Shown here: positions 46,261 through 57,703 of the stretch, piece after piece | Numbering within the stretch: position 1 is the stretch's first letter | Layout of the letters: each line of letters begins with the position of its first letter | Assembly (NCBI GenBank): GCA_023101485.1 | Contig: LVZB01000001.1 | Span: 1,544,001 to 1,608,000, forward strand | DNA length: 64,000 nt | Direction of reading: 5' to 3' | DNA from: Pasteurellaceae bacterium Macca | GTDB lineage: Bacteria; Pseudomonadota; Gammaproteobacteria; Enterobacterales; Pasteurellaceae | Translations under genes and position numbers: made by a program | The notes under the pieces: generated by a model | Told to the model about the DNA's origin: nothing | Database searches by the model: none | The model's input: the letters and a program-made list of their open reading frames with translations, nothing else

Positions 46261-49068
46261 ATGCAGCATAAAAATTTTGATGAATGGTTCGCATCAACCG
46301 CCCTTGGTGGTGCTAATCAATCTTATGTTGAAGAAATCTACGAACAGTATCTCGATGATCCCCATAGCGTTGATGAAAGCTGGCAAGCCATTTTTAGTCA
46401 GCTACCAAAATCTACAGCGGTAGAACAACCGCATTCCACTGTGCGGGATTATTTCCGCCGTCTTGCTCGTGAAAATCACGCAGAAACAATCAGTGTGATT
46501 GACCCAGAAGCCAGTGCAAAATTAGTTAAAATCTTGCAATTTATCAACGCCTTCCGCTTCCGTGGCCATTTAGAAGCTAACCTCGACCCACTTAATTACT
46601 ATCGTTGGAAGACCTCCCAAGTTCCTGAATTAGATTACCGTCATCACGGTTTAACGGAACAAGATCTTGATGAAACCTTCAATATCGGGCGTTATGTTTA
46701 TAATAAAGAAACGATCAAACTACGCGAATTAGCCGAAGCCTTGAAAGAAACCTATTGCGGTAGCATTGGTTTAGAGTTTATGCACGTCCAAGATATGGAG
46801 CAGAAAAATTGGCTTCAAGGAAAAATGGAAAGTGTGCTAAATAAACCGTTATTTACCCGTGATGAGAAGATCAATTTATTACAAGAATTAACCGCTGCGG
46901 ATGGTTTAGAGCGTTATTTAGGGGCGAAATTCCCAGGGGCAAAACGTTTCTCCTTAGAAGGGTCTGATGCGTTTATCCCGATGATGAAAGAGATTATCCG
47001 CCACGCAAGCCGTCAAGGTATGACGGATGTCGTGATGGGGATGGCACACCGTGGGCGTTTAAATATGCTCGTGAATGTGTTAGGGAAAAAACCAGCAGAA
47101 CTTTTCGATGAATTTGCTGGAAAACATAGCGATGAATCTCGTACGGGGGATGTGAAGTACCACCAAGGTTTCTCCTCAGATTTTGCGGTGGATGATAAAC
47201 AAGTCCATTTAGCCCTTGCTTTTAACCCTTCACATTTAGAAATTGTAAGCCCGGTGGTCATTGGTTCTGTTCGTGCTCGTCAAACACGCATTAACGATAC
47301 GGAACGTAATAAAGTGCTTGCCATTACTGTCCATGGAGATTCCGCTGTTGCAGGGCAGGGCGTGGTGCAAGAAACCTTGAATATGTCCAACGCGCGGGGT
47401 TATACCGTCGGAGGGACGATTCGTATTGTAATCAATAACCAGATTGGTTTTACCACCTCTAACCCAAATGATACTCGCTCTACCGAATACTGTACCGATA
47501 TTGCGAAGATGATCCAAGCGCCGATCATTCATGTTAATGGCGATGACCCAGAAGCGGTAGCCTTTGCCGCGCGTATGGCGGTGGAGTATCGCACCCTCTT
47601 TAAACGCGATATTTTTATTGATTTGATCTCCTACCGTCGTCACGGACATAATGAAGCCGATGAGCCATTAGCGACCCAACCGATGATGTACAGCCTTATC
47701 AAAAAACACCCAACACCACGCAAAGTCTATGCAGATCGCTTAATTGCCGAAGGGGTGATCACCGGCGAGCAAGAGATTGAAATGATGAATCTCTACCGTG
47801 ATGCCCTCGATAATGGCGAACGTGTGGTGCAAGAGTGGCGCGAAATGGATTCAGCCAAAATGGATTGGCTCCAATACCTCAACTATGATTGGACAACGCC
47901 TTACGAAAATAAATTTAATCAAGCGCGTTTCCTCGCCTTGGCAAAACGTGTTTGTGAATACCCTGAAAGTGTGAAAGCGCACTCCCGTGTGGAAAAAATC
48001 TATGCAGATCGCAGAGAGATGTATCAAGGTAATAAATTGATCGACTGGGGGATGGCAGAAACTATGGCTTATGCGACTTTGCTTGATGAAGGCATACCAG
48101 TGCGTTTATCAGGGGAAGATGCAGGACGTGGTACATTCTTCCACCGTCATGCCGTCGTGCATAATCAAAATGACGGCACAGGCTATGTTCCTTTAACACA
48201 ACTCCATGCGAATCAAGGGCGTTTTGAAGTTTGGGATTCTGTACTTTCAGAAGAAGCCGTTCTTGGTTTTGAGTATGGCTATGCAACGACTAGCCCGAAA
48301 ACCCTGACTATCTGGGAAGCCCAATTTGGTGACTTCGCAAATGGTGCGCAAATCGTGATTGACCAATTTATCAGCTCCGGCGAACAGAAATGGGGCAGAA
48401 TGTGTGGCTTAGTGATGTTGCTACCTCACGGTTATGAAGGTCAAGGGCCGGAACATTCATCTGCCCGTTTAGAGCGTTATTTACAGCTCTGTGCGGAGCA
48501 AAATATGCAGGTGTGTGTTCCTTCTACGCCGGCACAGGTTTATCATATGCTCCGTCGCCAAGCGTTACGCAAAATGCGTCGTCCATTGATCGGGATTTCA
48601 CCAAAATCATTACTCCGTCACCCACTGGCGGTTTCTACCCTTGATGAGTTAATTAATGGCGAGTTCCAAAATGTGATTGGCGAGATCGATGAACTCAACC
48701 CTGCGAATGTAAAACGTGTTGTGATGTGTGCAGGGAAAGTGTATTACGATCTGCTTGAAGCGCGTCGGGCGAATAATCAAACCGATGTGGCGATTATCCG
48801 TATCGAACAGCTTTACCCTTATCCGCACGAAGATGTTCAAAAAGCCCTTGCACCTTATGCCCATGTGACGGATTTCGTATGGTGTCAAGAAGAGCCACTT
48901 AACCAAGGGGCTTGGTATTGCAGTAAGCATAATTTTGAGGCTTCTATCCCTGAACATGGCAAACTCAAATATGCAGGGCGTCCGGCCTCCGCCTCTCCAG
49001 CGGTGGGGTATATGTCGCTCCATACCAAACAGCAGAAACAACTTATTGAAGATGCATTAACATTGTAA
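46261..49068 (+). CDS. sucA: 2-oxoglutarate dehydrogenase E1 component
   Basis: Thiamine-diphosphate decarboxylase of the 2-oxoglutarate dehydrogenase complex. The 935 residues start with a short N-terminal arm ([20 protein letters not shown]) typical of E1o. [33 protein letters not shown] and [12 protein letters not shown] are active-site and cofactor stretches. [22 protein letters not shown] is in the C-terminal half. First gene of sucABCD; sdh genes are not upstream here. Confidence 0.97.
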   Translation: MQHKNFDEWFASTALGGANQSYVEEIYEQYLDDPHSVDESWQAIFSQLPKSTAVEQPHSTVRDYFRRLARENHAETISVIDPEASAKLVKILQFINAFRFRGHLEANLDPLNYYRWKTSQVPELDYRHHGLTEQDLDETFNIGRYVYNKETIKLRELAEALKETYCGSIGLEFMHVQDMEQKNWLQGKMESVLNKPLFTRDEKINLLQELTAADGLERYLGAKFPGAKRFSLEGSDAFIPMMKEIIRHASRQGMTDVVMGMAHRGRLNMLVNVLGKKPAELFDEFAGKHSDESRTGDVKYHQGFSSDFAVDDKQVHLALAFNPSHLEIVSPVVIGSVRARQTRINDTERNKVLAITVHGDSAVAGQGVVQETLNMSNARGYTVGGTIRIVINNQIGFTTSNPNDTRSTEYCTDIAKMIQAPIIHVNGDDPEAVAFAARMAVEYRTLFKRDIFIDLISYRRHGHNEADEPLATQPMMYSLIKKHPTPRKVYADRLIAEGVITGEQEIEMMNLYRDALDNGERVVQEWREMDSAKMDWLQYLNYDWTTPYENKFNQARFLALAKRVCEYPESVKAHSRVEKIYADRREMYQGNKLIDWGMAETMAYATLLDEGIPVRLSGEDAGRGTFFHRHAVVHNQNDGTGYVPLTQLHANQGRFEVWDSVLSEEAVLGFEYGYATTSPKTLTIWEAQFGDFANGAQIVIDQFISSGEQKWGRMCGLVMLLPHGYEGQGPEHSSARLERYLQLCAEQNMQVCVPSTPAQVYHMLRRQALRKMRRPLIGISPKSLLRHPLAVSTLDELINGEFQNVIGEIDELNPANVKRVVMCAGKVYYDLLEARRANNQTDVAIIRIEQLYPYPHEDVQKALAPYAHVTDFVWCQEEPLNQGAWYCSKHNFEASIPEHGKLKYAGRPASASPAVGYMSLHTKQQKQLIEDALTL

Positions 49069-49129
49069 TGACTTGGTCGGTGTGCAAATTGTTGATAAAA
49101 ACCGACCGCTTGTGAAAAAGGAAAATCTT

Positions 49130-50344
49130 ATGACTATTGAAATTCTTGTGCCAGATCTGCCTGAATCCGTTGCTGATGCTACTGTCGCAACTTGGCATAA
49201 AAAAGTGGGCGAAAGCGTTAAACGTGATGAAGTCTTAGTGGAAATTGAGACCGACAAAGTGGTCCTTGAAGTACCGGCTCAAATGGATGGTGTCATTACT
49301 GAAATTCAGCAAGACACAGGTGCAACGGTAGTAAGCAAGCAAGTGTTAGGCGTGCTTTCTGCGGTTCAAGCAGGGGATGTTAGCACCGCAACACTTTCAA
49401 CGAATGAAGCGACCCCAGCGGATCGTAAAACTGCTGCCATTGAGCAGGATCATTCCGATGCGGACTCCCAAGGCCCTGCAATCCGCCGTTTATTAGCGGA
49501 GCATGATCTCAAAGCCGAAGAGATTAAAGGCACCGGTGTCGGGGGCAGAATTACTCGTGAAGATGTTGAAGGGGCGATTGCAAAACGCAATGCGAAAGTA
49601 GCGGCGAAGGTTGAAAATACCGTCAGCACGGTGGCTTATTCCGCTCGTAGTGAAAAACGTGTTCCAATGACACGTTTGCGTAAGCGGATTGCAGAGCGTC
49701 TATTAGAAGCGAAAAATACCACGGCAATGCTCACCACGTTCAATGAAGTGAATATGAAACCGATTATGGATTTACGCAAACAATATGGCGAAAAATTTGA
49801 GAAGCAACACGGCGTACGCTTAGGCTTTATGAGCTTCTATATTAAAGCGGTGGTGGAAGCGTTAAAACGTTATCCAGAGGTTAATGCCTCCATTGACGGC
49901 GATGATGTGGTTTATCACAACTATTTTGACGTTAGTATTGCGGTATCAACCCCGCGTGGTTTAGTCACACCAGTATTACGCGATTGTGACAAACTCTCTA
50001 TGGCAGAGATTGAAAAATCAATTAAAGCCTTAGCCGAGAAAGGGCGTGATGGCAAATTGACGGTGGAAGATCTCACCGGCGGTAATTTTACGATCACCAA
50101 TGGTGGCGTATTTGGTTCTTTAATGTCCACACCAATTATCAATCCGCCACAGAGTGCGATTTTAGGTATGCACGCTATTAAAGATCGTCCAGTGGCTGAG
50201 AAGGGCGAAGTGGTTATTCGCCCGATGATGTATCTCGCATTAAGCTACGATCACCGCTTAATTGATGGACGTGAATCTGTGGGGTTCTTAGTTGCGATTA
50301 AAGATTTACTGGAAGATCCAACTCGTCTATTACTAGAAATTTAA
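49130..50344 (+). CDS. sucB: Dihydrolipoyllysine succinyltransferase (E2) of 2-oxoglutarate dehydrogenase
   Basis: Core E2 of the complex, 404 residues. One lipoyl domain has [15 protein letters not shown] (lipoylated Lys near 43), a peripheral-subunit-binding domain [32 protein letters not shown] follows near 110-140, and the acyltransferase domain has the catalytic [13 protein letters not shown]. The ATG at 49130 is preceded by AAAAGGAAA. An uptake sequence lies in the 61-bp gap to sucA. A terminator-like hairpin follows. Confidence 0.97.
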   Translation: MTIEILVPDLPESVADATVATWHKKVGESVKRDEVLVEIETDKVVLEVPAQMDGVITEIQQDTGATVVSKQVLGVLSAVQAGDVSTATLSTNEATPADRKTAAIEQDHSDADSQGPAIRRLLAEHDLKAEEIKGTGVGGRITREDVEGAIAKRNAKVAAKVENTVSTVAYSARSEKRVPMTRLRKRIAERLLEAKNTTAMLTTFNEVNMKPIMDLRKQYGEKFEKQHGVRLGFMSFYIKAVVEALKRYPEVNASIDGDDVVYHNYFDVSIAVSTPRGLVTPVLRDCDKLSMAEIEKSIKALAEKGRDGKLTVEDLTGGNFTITNGGVFGSLMSTPIINPPQSAILGMHAIKDRPVAEKGEVVIRPMMYLALSYDHRLIDGRESVGFLVAIKDLLEDPTRLLLEI

Positions 50345-50351
50345 TAAATTC

Positions 50352-50381
50352 GACCGCTTGTTTAACACAAGCGGTCTATTT
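50352..50381 (+). terminator. Terminator-like uptake-sequence dyad between sucB and sucC
   Basis: GACCGCTTGT-TTAAC-ACAAGCGGTC forms a 10-bp perfect stem with a 5-base loop, followed by TATTTTTATT. It starts 8 bp after the sucB stop and 77 bp before sucC. Confidence 0.75.
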
Positions 50382-50428
50382 TTATTCAAAATTGGCAACT
50401 ATCCATTATTCATTAAAGGGGAAACATA

Positions 50429-51604
50429 ATGAACCTACACGAATACCAAGCAAAACAAATTTTTGCAGAATATAAACTCCCCGTCGGTAAAGGCATTGCC
50501 TGTCAATCGGCGGATGAAACGGCAGCGGCGATCAAACAACTCGCAGGGGATGTTTGGGTGGCGAAATGCCAAGTACATGCTGGCGGACGTGGTAAAGCTG
50601 GTGGGGTGAAATTAGTTCGTAATGAGCAAGAAGTCCGTGCTTTTGCGGATCAGTGGCTCGGCAAACGTTTAGTCACTTTCCAAACCGATGCAAATGGTCA
50701 GCCGGTTAATACAATTTACATTGAAGAAGGCTGTGGCATTGAAAAGGAGCTCTATCTCGGGGCGGTGCTTGATCGTGCATCACAACGGGTGGTCTTTATG
50801 GTTTCAACCGAAGGAGGTGTGAATATTGAAGAAGTTGCCGAGAAAACACCCCATCTATTACACAAAGTTGCCGTTGATCCCCTTGTTGGTGGTATGGGCT
50901 ATCAAGGGCGTGAATTAGCGTTTAAACTGGGTTTAAAAGGTGATCAAATTAAACAATTCAGCCATATTTTTGTGCAAATGGCGAAAATGTTTGTTGAAAA
51001 AGATTTAGCCTTACTTGAAGTGAATCCGCTTGTTATCACCAAAGAGGGCAATTTGCTCTGCTTAGATGCCAAAATGGTAGTAGATAGCAATGCACTCTAT
51101 CGTCAGCCACAGCTTAAAGGGATGCAAGATCCAAGCCAAGAAGATCCCCGTGAAGCCTTAGCTGAAAGTCATCAGCTTAACTATGTGGCATTAGACGGTA
51201 ATATCGGCTGTATGGTTAATGGTGCAGGCTTAGCGATGGGGACAATGGATATTGTCAAACTCCATGGTGGTCAGCCGGCGAACTTCCTAGATGTTGGCGG
51301 CGGTGCGACAAAAGAGCGTGTAGCCGAAGCGTTTAAAATTATCTTGTCAGATAAAGCGGTTAAAGCCGTATTAGTGAATATCTTTGGGGGGATTGTACGG
51401 TGTGATCTCATCGCCGAAGGGATTATTGCAGCTGTGAATGAAGTGGGGGTTAATGTCCCTGTGGTGGTTCGTTTAGAGGGTAACAACGCTGAATTAGGGC
51501 GTGAAATTCTCGCCAATAGCGGTTTAAATTTAATCGCTGCGCGTACCTTAACCGAAGCCGCTCAACAAGCGGTCAAATCTGCTGAACAATTTGCTAACGC
51601 CTAA
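50429..51604 (+). CDS. sucC: Succinyl-CoA synthetase beta subunit
   Basis: ADP-forming succinate--CoA ligase beta chain with an ATP-grasp domain. The 391 residues start [35 protein letters not shown] and the succinate-site [16 protein letters not shown] are clear. AAAGGGG precedes the ATG. The C-terminus [13 protein letters not shown] contains an uptake sequence in the coding DNA. Ten bases before sucD. Confidence 0.97.
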   Translation: MNLHEYQAKQIFAEYKLPVGKGIACQSADETAAAIKQLAGDVWVAKCQVHAGGRGKAGGVKLVRNEQEVRAFADQWLGKRLVTFQTDANGQPVNTIYIEEGCGIEKELYLGAVLDRASQRVVFMVSTEGGVNIEEVAEKTPHLLHKVAVDPLVGGMGYQGRELAFKLGLKGDQIKQFSHIFVQMAKMFVEKDLALLEVNPLVITKEGNLLCLDAKMVVDSNALYRQPQLKGMQDPSQEDPREALAESHQLNYVALDGNIGCMVNGAGLAMGTMDIVKLHGGQPANFLDVGGGATKERVAEAFKIILSDKAVKAVLVNIFGGIVRCDLIAEGIIAAVNEVGVNVPVVVRLEGNNAELGREILANSGLNLIAARTLTEAAQQAVKSAEQFANA

Positions 51605-51614
51605 GGGGGATAAC

Positions 51615-52487
51615 ATGGCGATTTTAATTGATAAAAATACCAAAGTGATCTGCCAAGGTTTCACCGGCGGACAAGGCACATTCCATTCTGAACAAGCGCT
51701 TGCTTATGGTACTCAACTTGTTGGCGGTGTTTCACTGAATAAAGGTGGAACAACACATCTTGGCTTACCAGTATTTAATACAGTGCGTGAAGCCGTTGAA
51801 GCCACAGGGGCAACGGCAACGGTGATTTATGTACCCGCAGCAGGTTGTAAAGATGCCATTTTAGAAGCCATTGACGGCGGGATTAAATTGGTGATTTGTA
51901 TCACCGAAGGGATTCCAACGTTGGATATGCTACAAGTTAAACAGAAATTGAATGAAACCGGCGTTCGCATGATCGGTCCTAACTGCCCGGGCGTGATTAC
52001 ACCAGAAGAGTGCAAAATCGGTATTATGCCGGGGCATATCCATAAAAAAGGGAAGATTGGGATTGTTTCTCGCTCAGGCACATTGACCTATGAAGCGGTA
52101 AAACAGACGACAGATGAAGGCTTTGGTCAATCCACTTGCGTGGGTATCGGTGGCGACCCAATCCCAGGTTCAAACTTTATTGATATTCTCAAATTATTCC
52201 AAGAAGATCCTGAAACTGAAGCGATTGTGATGATCGGTGAGATCGGCGGTTCTGCGGAAGAAGAAGCGGCTGCCTTTATTAAAGAGAATGTCACCAAACC
52301 GGTGGTAAGCTACATTGCCGGTGTTACCGCACCAAAAGGCAAACGTATGGGGCATGCAGGGGCAATTATCAGTGGTGGTAAAGGCACTGCCGATGAAAAA
52401 TTTGCTGCTCTTGAAGCTGCAGGCGTTAAAACCGTGCGTAGCTTAGCGGAAATTGGTTCGGCATTACGCACTGTATTAAAAGCCTAG
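51615..52487 (+). CDS. sucD: Succinyl-CoA synthetase alpha subunit
   Basis: Alpha chain, 290 residues, with [20 protein letters not shown] at the CoA-binding N-terminus and the phosphohistidine loop [18 protein letters not shown]. Start chosen at 51615, after AAGGGGGA. Last gene of sucABCD, followed by a strong terminator. Confidence 0.97.
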   Translation: MAILIDKNTKVICQGFTGGQGTFHSEQALAYGTQLVGGVSLNKGGTTHLGLPVFNTVREAVEATGATATVIYVPAAGCKDAILEAIDGGIKLVICITEGIPTLDMLQVKQKLNETGVRMIGPNCPGVITPEECKIGIMPGHIHKKGKIGIVSRSGTLTYEAVKQTTDEGFGQSTCVGIGGDPIPGSNFIDILKLFQEDPETEAIVMIGEIGGSAEEEAAAFIKENVTKPVVSYIAGVTAPKGKRMGHAGAIISGGKGTADEKFAALEAAGVKTVRSLAEIGSALRTVLKA

Positions 52488-52509
52488 TTTTTTACTTTTA
52501 AATAAAAAA

Positions 52510-52538
52510 AGCACAACTGAGTTGAGTTGTGCTTTTTT
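52510..52538 (+). terminator. Terminator after sucD
   Basis: AGCACAACT-6-AGTTGTGCT with A-run before and TTTTT after. Confidence 0.88.
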
Positions 52539-52589
52539 ATCTTTTTTGAGTGAGACAATTATCTAAAAAAATCTCCCCTTTTAGGCTGA

Positions 52590-53729
<1,140 letters not shown>

Positions 53730-53739
53730 TGGGAAATAA

Positions 53740-53789
53740 ACAAGGGGTCAGATAAGCAAAAAGTATGCAAAATCTGACCCCTTGTTTTA
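53740..53789 (+). terminator. Long hairpin after leuB
   Basis: A 14-bp perfect stem ACAAGGGGTCAGAT (53740-53753) with ATCTGACCCCTTGT (53772-53785), followed by TTTAT. The core CAAGGGGTCA recurs near 54386 after fdx, so it may belong to a dispersed repeat family. Confidence 0.75.
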
Positions 53790-53815
53790 TGGATAAACGG
53801 GCTTATTCAGCCGAT

Positions 53816-54010
53816 TTATTCATACTCTTCTAACCAGATAGTTAAAATCGCTTCTAGGATATGTTCATTAGAGGCTTCTGGGTCATCATCAAAATCGTCC
53901 ATTTCACAGATCCAACGGTGCATATCGGTAAAACGCACAGTCGTTGGGTCAAGATCAGGGTTCATATCATAAAGATTTTCCGCGATCATTCGCGTATCCG
54001 TCCATTTCAT
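53816..54010 (-). CDS. iscX: Iron-sulfur assembly protein IscX
   Basis: A 64-residue acidic protein, [20 protein letters not shown] onward, with [21 protein letters not shown], the family pattern. IscX binds IscS and modulates iron delivery. It starts 8 bp after fdx ends, the standard isc order. Confidence 0.95.
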   Translation of the reverse strand: MKWTDTRMIAENLYDMNPDLDPTTVRFTDMHRWICEMDDFDDDPEASNEHILEAILTIWLEEYE

Positions 54011-54018
54011 CTTTGCTC

Positions 54019-54360
54019 CTAGTGTGCAGCTTCGTTGGCGTGGTTTAGGTTATATTTTGGAATTTCGACAACTAAGTCCTCCGTGCCAACGATACATTGG
54101 CAAGAAAGACGGCTATCCATTTCCAAGCCCCAAGCTTTATCTAGCATATCTTCTTCTTGGTCGGTGGTGTCGTTTAAGCTATCAAAGCCTTCACGAATCA
54201 CAACGTGGCAAGTGGTGCAAGCACAAGAGCAGTCACAAGCGTGGTGGATTTCAACCCCCGCATTATGTGCGACTTCTAACAACATTTCGCCAGTTTCAGC
54301 TTCAACAACTATACCTTCTGGGCAAAATTCTTCGTGGGGTAAAAAAACGATTTTTGGCAT
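54019..54360 (-). CDS. fdx: ISC-type [2Fe-2S] ferredoxin
   Basis: A 113-residue ferredoxin with cluster ligands in [17 protein letters not shown] (CX5CX2C spacing) and a distant Cys in [11 protein letters not shown]. It supplies electrons during cluster assembly. In the usual isc operon fdx follows hscA directly; here about 3.3 kb with two unrelated genes lie between. Confidence 0.95.
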   Translation of the reverse strand: MPKIVFLPHEEFCPEGIVVEAETGEMLLEVAHNAGVEIHHACDCSCACTTCHVVIREGFDSLNDTTDQEEDMLDKAWGLEMDSRLSCQCIVGTEDLVVEIPKYNLNHANEAAH

Positions 54361-54608
54361 ATTAAGTTCCTTTATTTCTCTTTATCAAGGGGTCAAAAAA
54401 GGGCAATTTTTTGCAATGGACACCTTTCCCACCCCGAAAAAATCAATCAACCGAAACGGTCTATTTCTCTCAAAAAGGTCGCCATTATGGCATAAAAGAA
54501 CGAACCTGTGGGAACAAAAAACTAAATAGATTGAGAGGTGATAACGATTGAATTCGATGAAATGTTTTCTTTTTTCTCTCAATGTTTTTCCTTTGTTCGC
54601 GTGATGAG
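54361..54608. other. Spacer between fdx and the ATPase gene
   Basis: No gene can be supported. Plus-strand scraps look protein-like (for example a frame with VYFSQKGRHYGIKERTCGNK around 54456-54520), but without a start signal or an identified family. CAAGGGGTCA at 54387 resembles the leuB hairpin arm. It may hold a decayed gene or repeat. Confidence 0.4.
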
Positions 54609-55901
54609 TTAGACAATTGTTTTTATCGCATATAAGGGAACATTGACTAACCAATCTTGCTCTCTAAAATCAGCCATTGATAATCGAATTGCTCTATGGG
54701 GTTGGAATTGTTCAACATAAACTTTCAGGCTTTTAGCTTTCAGATTTTCTTCTGCTTTTACTTCAATTGGGGTAATTGTTTGCCCTTGCTGTAAAATAAA
54801 ATCTACCTCTGCACTTCCTTTCTCTGTTGCCCAATAAAAAAGAGGATTAGGCTGTAAAGTAAGTAATTGTTGTAGTACAAATTGTTCCGTTAATGCACCT
54901 TTGAATTCCGTGAATAAACGGTCTCCTTCTAATAAAATTTTGATGTCTAATTTTGTTTTGGCGGTCAATAAACCAACATCAAGATAAAATAATTTGAAAG
55001 CGTTATCTTGATAAGTATTAAGTGGTAAATGCGGTTTTTTGATTCGTGGCACGGCAAGCACTAAACCGCTGTCTTTTAGCCATTGTAAGGCTATTTCATA
55101 CTCTTTACTTCGTGCCCCTTTTTGTAGATGAGCATAAGTAAATTTTTTATTTTCTTTGGCTAGTTGCTCAGGAATGGAATGCCATAGGGCACGGACTTTC
55201 TGCATGGTATTATTATCGGCGATATGTTTAGAAAAATCCTGTTCATAGGCAACTAATAAATTATTTTGTACTAATCTTACCTCTTCAACATTTTGTGTTT
55301 GTACAAACACAGCTACCGCCTCGGGCATTCCTCCAATAAAGTAGTATTGCCTTAGTAACTCAATGTAGTGAGATTTCATTGTTGTAATTAATGCCCAATC
55401 TTGCATTTCGAGTAATTCTGCAAGGTGTGATTTCCCTAATGCCCACAAAAATTCGGTAAAGTTCATTGGGTAGAGGGGTAAAAAATCGACTTTGCCCACA
55501 GGAAAAGAAGTGCCTTGATGTAAAGACACGCCGAGTAATGAACCCGCTGCAATGATATAAAATTGAGGTGCGTTTTCATAAAAATATTTCAATGCAGAGA
55601 GTGCTTGTGGGACTTCCTGAATTTCATCAAAAATGAGTAGCGTATTTTCTGCTTGAATATCAACCCCACTTTCAATTTTTAAGCCAAAGATAAGGCGTTC
55701 AATTTCGTAGTCTCCTGAAAAGAGGTTTTTCATTCGTGGATTATTATCAAAATTGATATAAGCGACTTGTTCAAAAGCCGTGTTCCCAAAATGCTTCATT
55801 ACCCATGTTTTGCCTACTTGTCTTGCACCTTGAATAATCAATGGCTTACGGTATGCTTTTTCTTTCCAATGGTGTAATTTTTCGAGAATTTGTCGTTTCA
55901 T
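54609..55901 (-). CDS. AAA ATPase with DUF4143 domain
   Basis: A 430-residue P-loop protein of the ATPase/DUF4143 family. Walker A is GARQVGKT at 25-32, Walker B LLIFDEIQEVP near 88-98, sensor region YIIAAGSLLGVSL. The C-terminal DUF4143 domain has FKLFYLDVGLLTAK and FYWATEKGSAEVDFILQQG with a nuclease-like xExD and EVKAE (PD-(D/E)XK-like). Function of this widespread, mobile family is unknown. It interrupts the isc gene order. Confidence 0.88.
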   Translation of the reverse strand: MKRQILEKLHHWKEKAYRKPLIIQGARQVGKTWVMKHFGNTAFEQVAYINFDNNPRMKNLFSGDYEIERLIFGLKIESGVDIQAENTLLIFDEIQEVPQALSALKYFYENAPQFYIIAAGSLLGVSLHQGTSFPVGKVDFLPLYPMNFTEFLWALGKSHLAELLEMQDWALITTMKSHYIELLRQYYFIGGMPEAVAVFVQTQNVEEVRLVQNNLLVAYEQDFSKHIADNNTMQKVRALWHSIPEQLAKENKKFTYAHLQKGARSKEYEIALQWLKDSGLVLAVPRIKKPHLPLNTYQDNAFKLFYLDVGLLTAKTKLDIKILLEGDRLFTEFKGALTEQFVLQQLLTLQPNPLFYWATEKGSAEVDFILQQGQTITPIEVKAEENLKAKSLKVYVEQFQPHRAIRLSMADFREQDWLVNVPLYAIKTIV

Positions 55902-56192
55902 CTTCAGCCTTCTTACATTTTTTATTTGGATATTTGAGTTATTTTATCATTTTTTCAAGGGAAAAAGTGTTTTGTCTTGTTATTTTATAAGGGGATTAAA
56001 GCATTTGATAGGCTAAAAAACCTTCCTCAAGCAGAGGAAGATTGAGAGAGTAGGTAAATAACAGGGCATTGAGGTAGTCTCTGTTCGAAACGTTTAATGT
56101 TTCATCACAAAAATGTCTTTCTGTTGTGTGAATACCTGTAGGAATTTATCATTTATTTTATTTGCTCAATGATTCCGTTTCATTCCACGCCC
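55902..56192. other. Spacer between the LRR and ATPase genes
   Basis: AT-rich, no coding frame supported. It holds the LRR terminator at 56015-56040 and the region that must contain the ATPase promoter. No uptake sequence seen. Confidence 0.6.
56015..56040 (-). terminator. Terminator of the LRR gene
   Basis: CTTCCTC-5-GAGGAAG stem with GGTTTTTT following on the minus strand, about 150 bp after the LRR stop. Confidence 0.7.
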
Positions 56193-57560
56193 TTAAAATT
56201 TAATTTTACAATTGGGTAATTGTTGTTTAAGCCAATCTATTTCAGATGGCGAGATAGGATTATTTCTAAGGTCAAGCTCCGTTAAATTAGTTAATTGTAC
56301 TAAGGGTAGAATATCGCTAATTTGGTTACCATTAAGACCAAGACTAGTTAAATGGGTTAGCTGTGCTAAGGGTAGAATATCGCTAATTTGATTACTGTTA
56401 AGACTAAGATGAGTTAAATGGGTTAATTGTGCTAAGGGTAGAATATCGCTAATTTGGTTACCATTAAGAGCAAGACTAGTTAAATGGGTTAGCTGTGCTA
56501 AGGGTAGAATATCGCTAATTGGATTGTTGCTAAGACCAAGAAAAGTTAAATTAGTTAACTGTGCTAATGGCTGAATGTCGCTAATGTTATTTTTTTCAAG
56601 ATTAAGTCCTGTTAAATTAGTTAATTCTGTTAGATTTTGAATATCACTAATTTGATTTCCTTCAAGAAAAACGTCAGTTAATTTTTTTAACTGTGTAATA
56701 GGGGGGATATGAGTAATTTGGTTATCATTAAGAATAAGCACAGTTAAATTGGTTAGTTTTGTTAGGGGGTGAATATCCTTAACTTTATTTTCCGAACAGC
56801 TAAGGCTAAATAAATTAGTTAATTGTGATAATGGTTGTAAATCACTGATGAGATTGTTGTCAATACGAAGCTTAGCTAAATAGGATAATTTCGCCAATGG
56901 TTCGATATGAGTAATTTTATTACGGGCGAGATTTAGTTGAGTTAAATTGGTTAATCGTGCTAATGTTTGGATATTGCTAATTTTATTATAGCCAATAGAA
57001 AGATCGGTTAAATTGGTTAATTTTGCTAGGGGGCGAATATTGATGATGTTATTAAGGTCGAGAGTAAGTTTAGTTAAATTAATTAATTGTGCTAATGGGG
57101 AAATATTGCGAATTTTATTATCAAGAAGATCAAGTTCAGTTAAATGAACTAACGATGATAAAGGTTCAATGTCGCTAATTTGATTGCCATAAAATTTAAT
57201 CTGATTAAGAGACTTGAAATAATGTAGATCAGGAATGGAGGTTAATGTAGAAAAATGGCAACAATATTGTAAATTTTTTAATTCGAAAAGTTTTAATAAA
57301 TCTTGTTTAGCGTTTAATTTAGTTTGCCCTAAACGCTCAATTTCTTCATCATTATCTTTTATGTAGAGATCTTTCTCATAATTTACTTCCACTTCATCGG
57401 GATAATACAAATGAGCGGTAAAGATCTTTTGCCATATTTCGTCAAGATTTTCCCACCAATTCCAATGGGCTTTGGTAAGTTCGCTATGTCCATTAAATCG
57501 TTTTAGGATAATACTAAGATTTGCTTTCATTCGCTTTACTAATGCTGTTTTTATGTTCAT
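56193..57560 (-). CDS. Leucine-rich repeat protein (internalin/SDS22-like repeats)
   Basis: A 455-residue protein with a non-repeat N-terminal part of about 110 residues (WNWWENLDEIWQKIF) and then about fifteen 22-residue repeats. The pattern is LTxLxLxxNxIsDIxPLaqLtn, ending in a capping DWLKQQLPNCKIKF. No signal peptide or membrane segment, so it is probably cytoplasmic. GGAG precedes the ATG. The last repeats are nearly identical at DNA level with a 66-bp period. Such repeats bind proteins; the partner is unknown. Lies between hscA and the ATPase. Confidence 0.88.
   Translation of the reverse strand: MNIKTALVKRMKANLSIILKRFNGHSELTKAHWNWWENLDEIWQKIFTAHLYYPDEVEVNYEKDLYIKDNDEEIERLGQTKLNAKQDLLKLFELKNLQYCCHFSTLTSIPDLHYFKSLNQIKFYGNQISDIEPLSSLVHLTELDLLDNKIRNISPLAQLINLTKLTLDLNNIINIRPLAKLTNLTDLSIGYNKISNIQTLARLTNLTQLNLARNKITHIEPLAKLSYLAKLRIDNNLISDLQPLSQLTNLFSLSCSENKVKDIHPLTKLTNLTVLILNDNQITHIPPITQLKKLTDVFLEGNQISDIQNLTELTNLTGLNLEKNNISDIQPLAQLTNLTFLGLSNNPISDILPLAQLTHLTSLALNGNQISDILPLAQLTHLTHLSLNSNQISDILPLAQLTHLTSLGLNGNQISDILPLVQLTNLTELDLRNNPISPSEIDWLKQQLPNCKIKF
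56299..56562. repeat. 66-bp near-identical coding repeats in the LRR gene
   Basis: The phrase CTAAGGGTAGAATATCGCTA recurs at exactly 66-bp intervals beginning near 56299, 56365, 56431 and 56497, each encoding an ISDILPLAQLTHLT-type repeat. High identity suggests recent expansion and possible copy-number change. Confidence 0.85.
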
Positions 57561-57703
57561 TTTGGCTCCAAAATAACGCAGAAAATGGGAGCATTATAGC
57601 AAAACAAGCGGTCGATTTTTTGGCTCTTTTTGCTCTAGTGGTGATTTTGAAAATTAGAGGGGCGGGATTGACCCTTCCCCGTGAAAGGGAAGGGTTGGGC
57701 GGA

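Noticed and set aside
54385-54654. An 89-codon minus-strand frame after the ATPase gene
   Set aside because: It overlaps the end of the ATPase gene, has no ribosome site and its composition is not protein-like.
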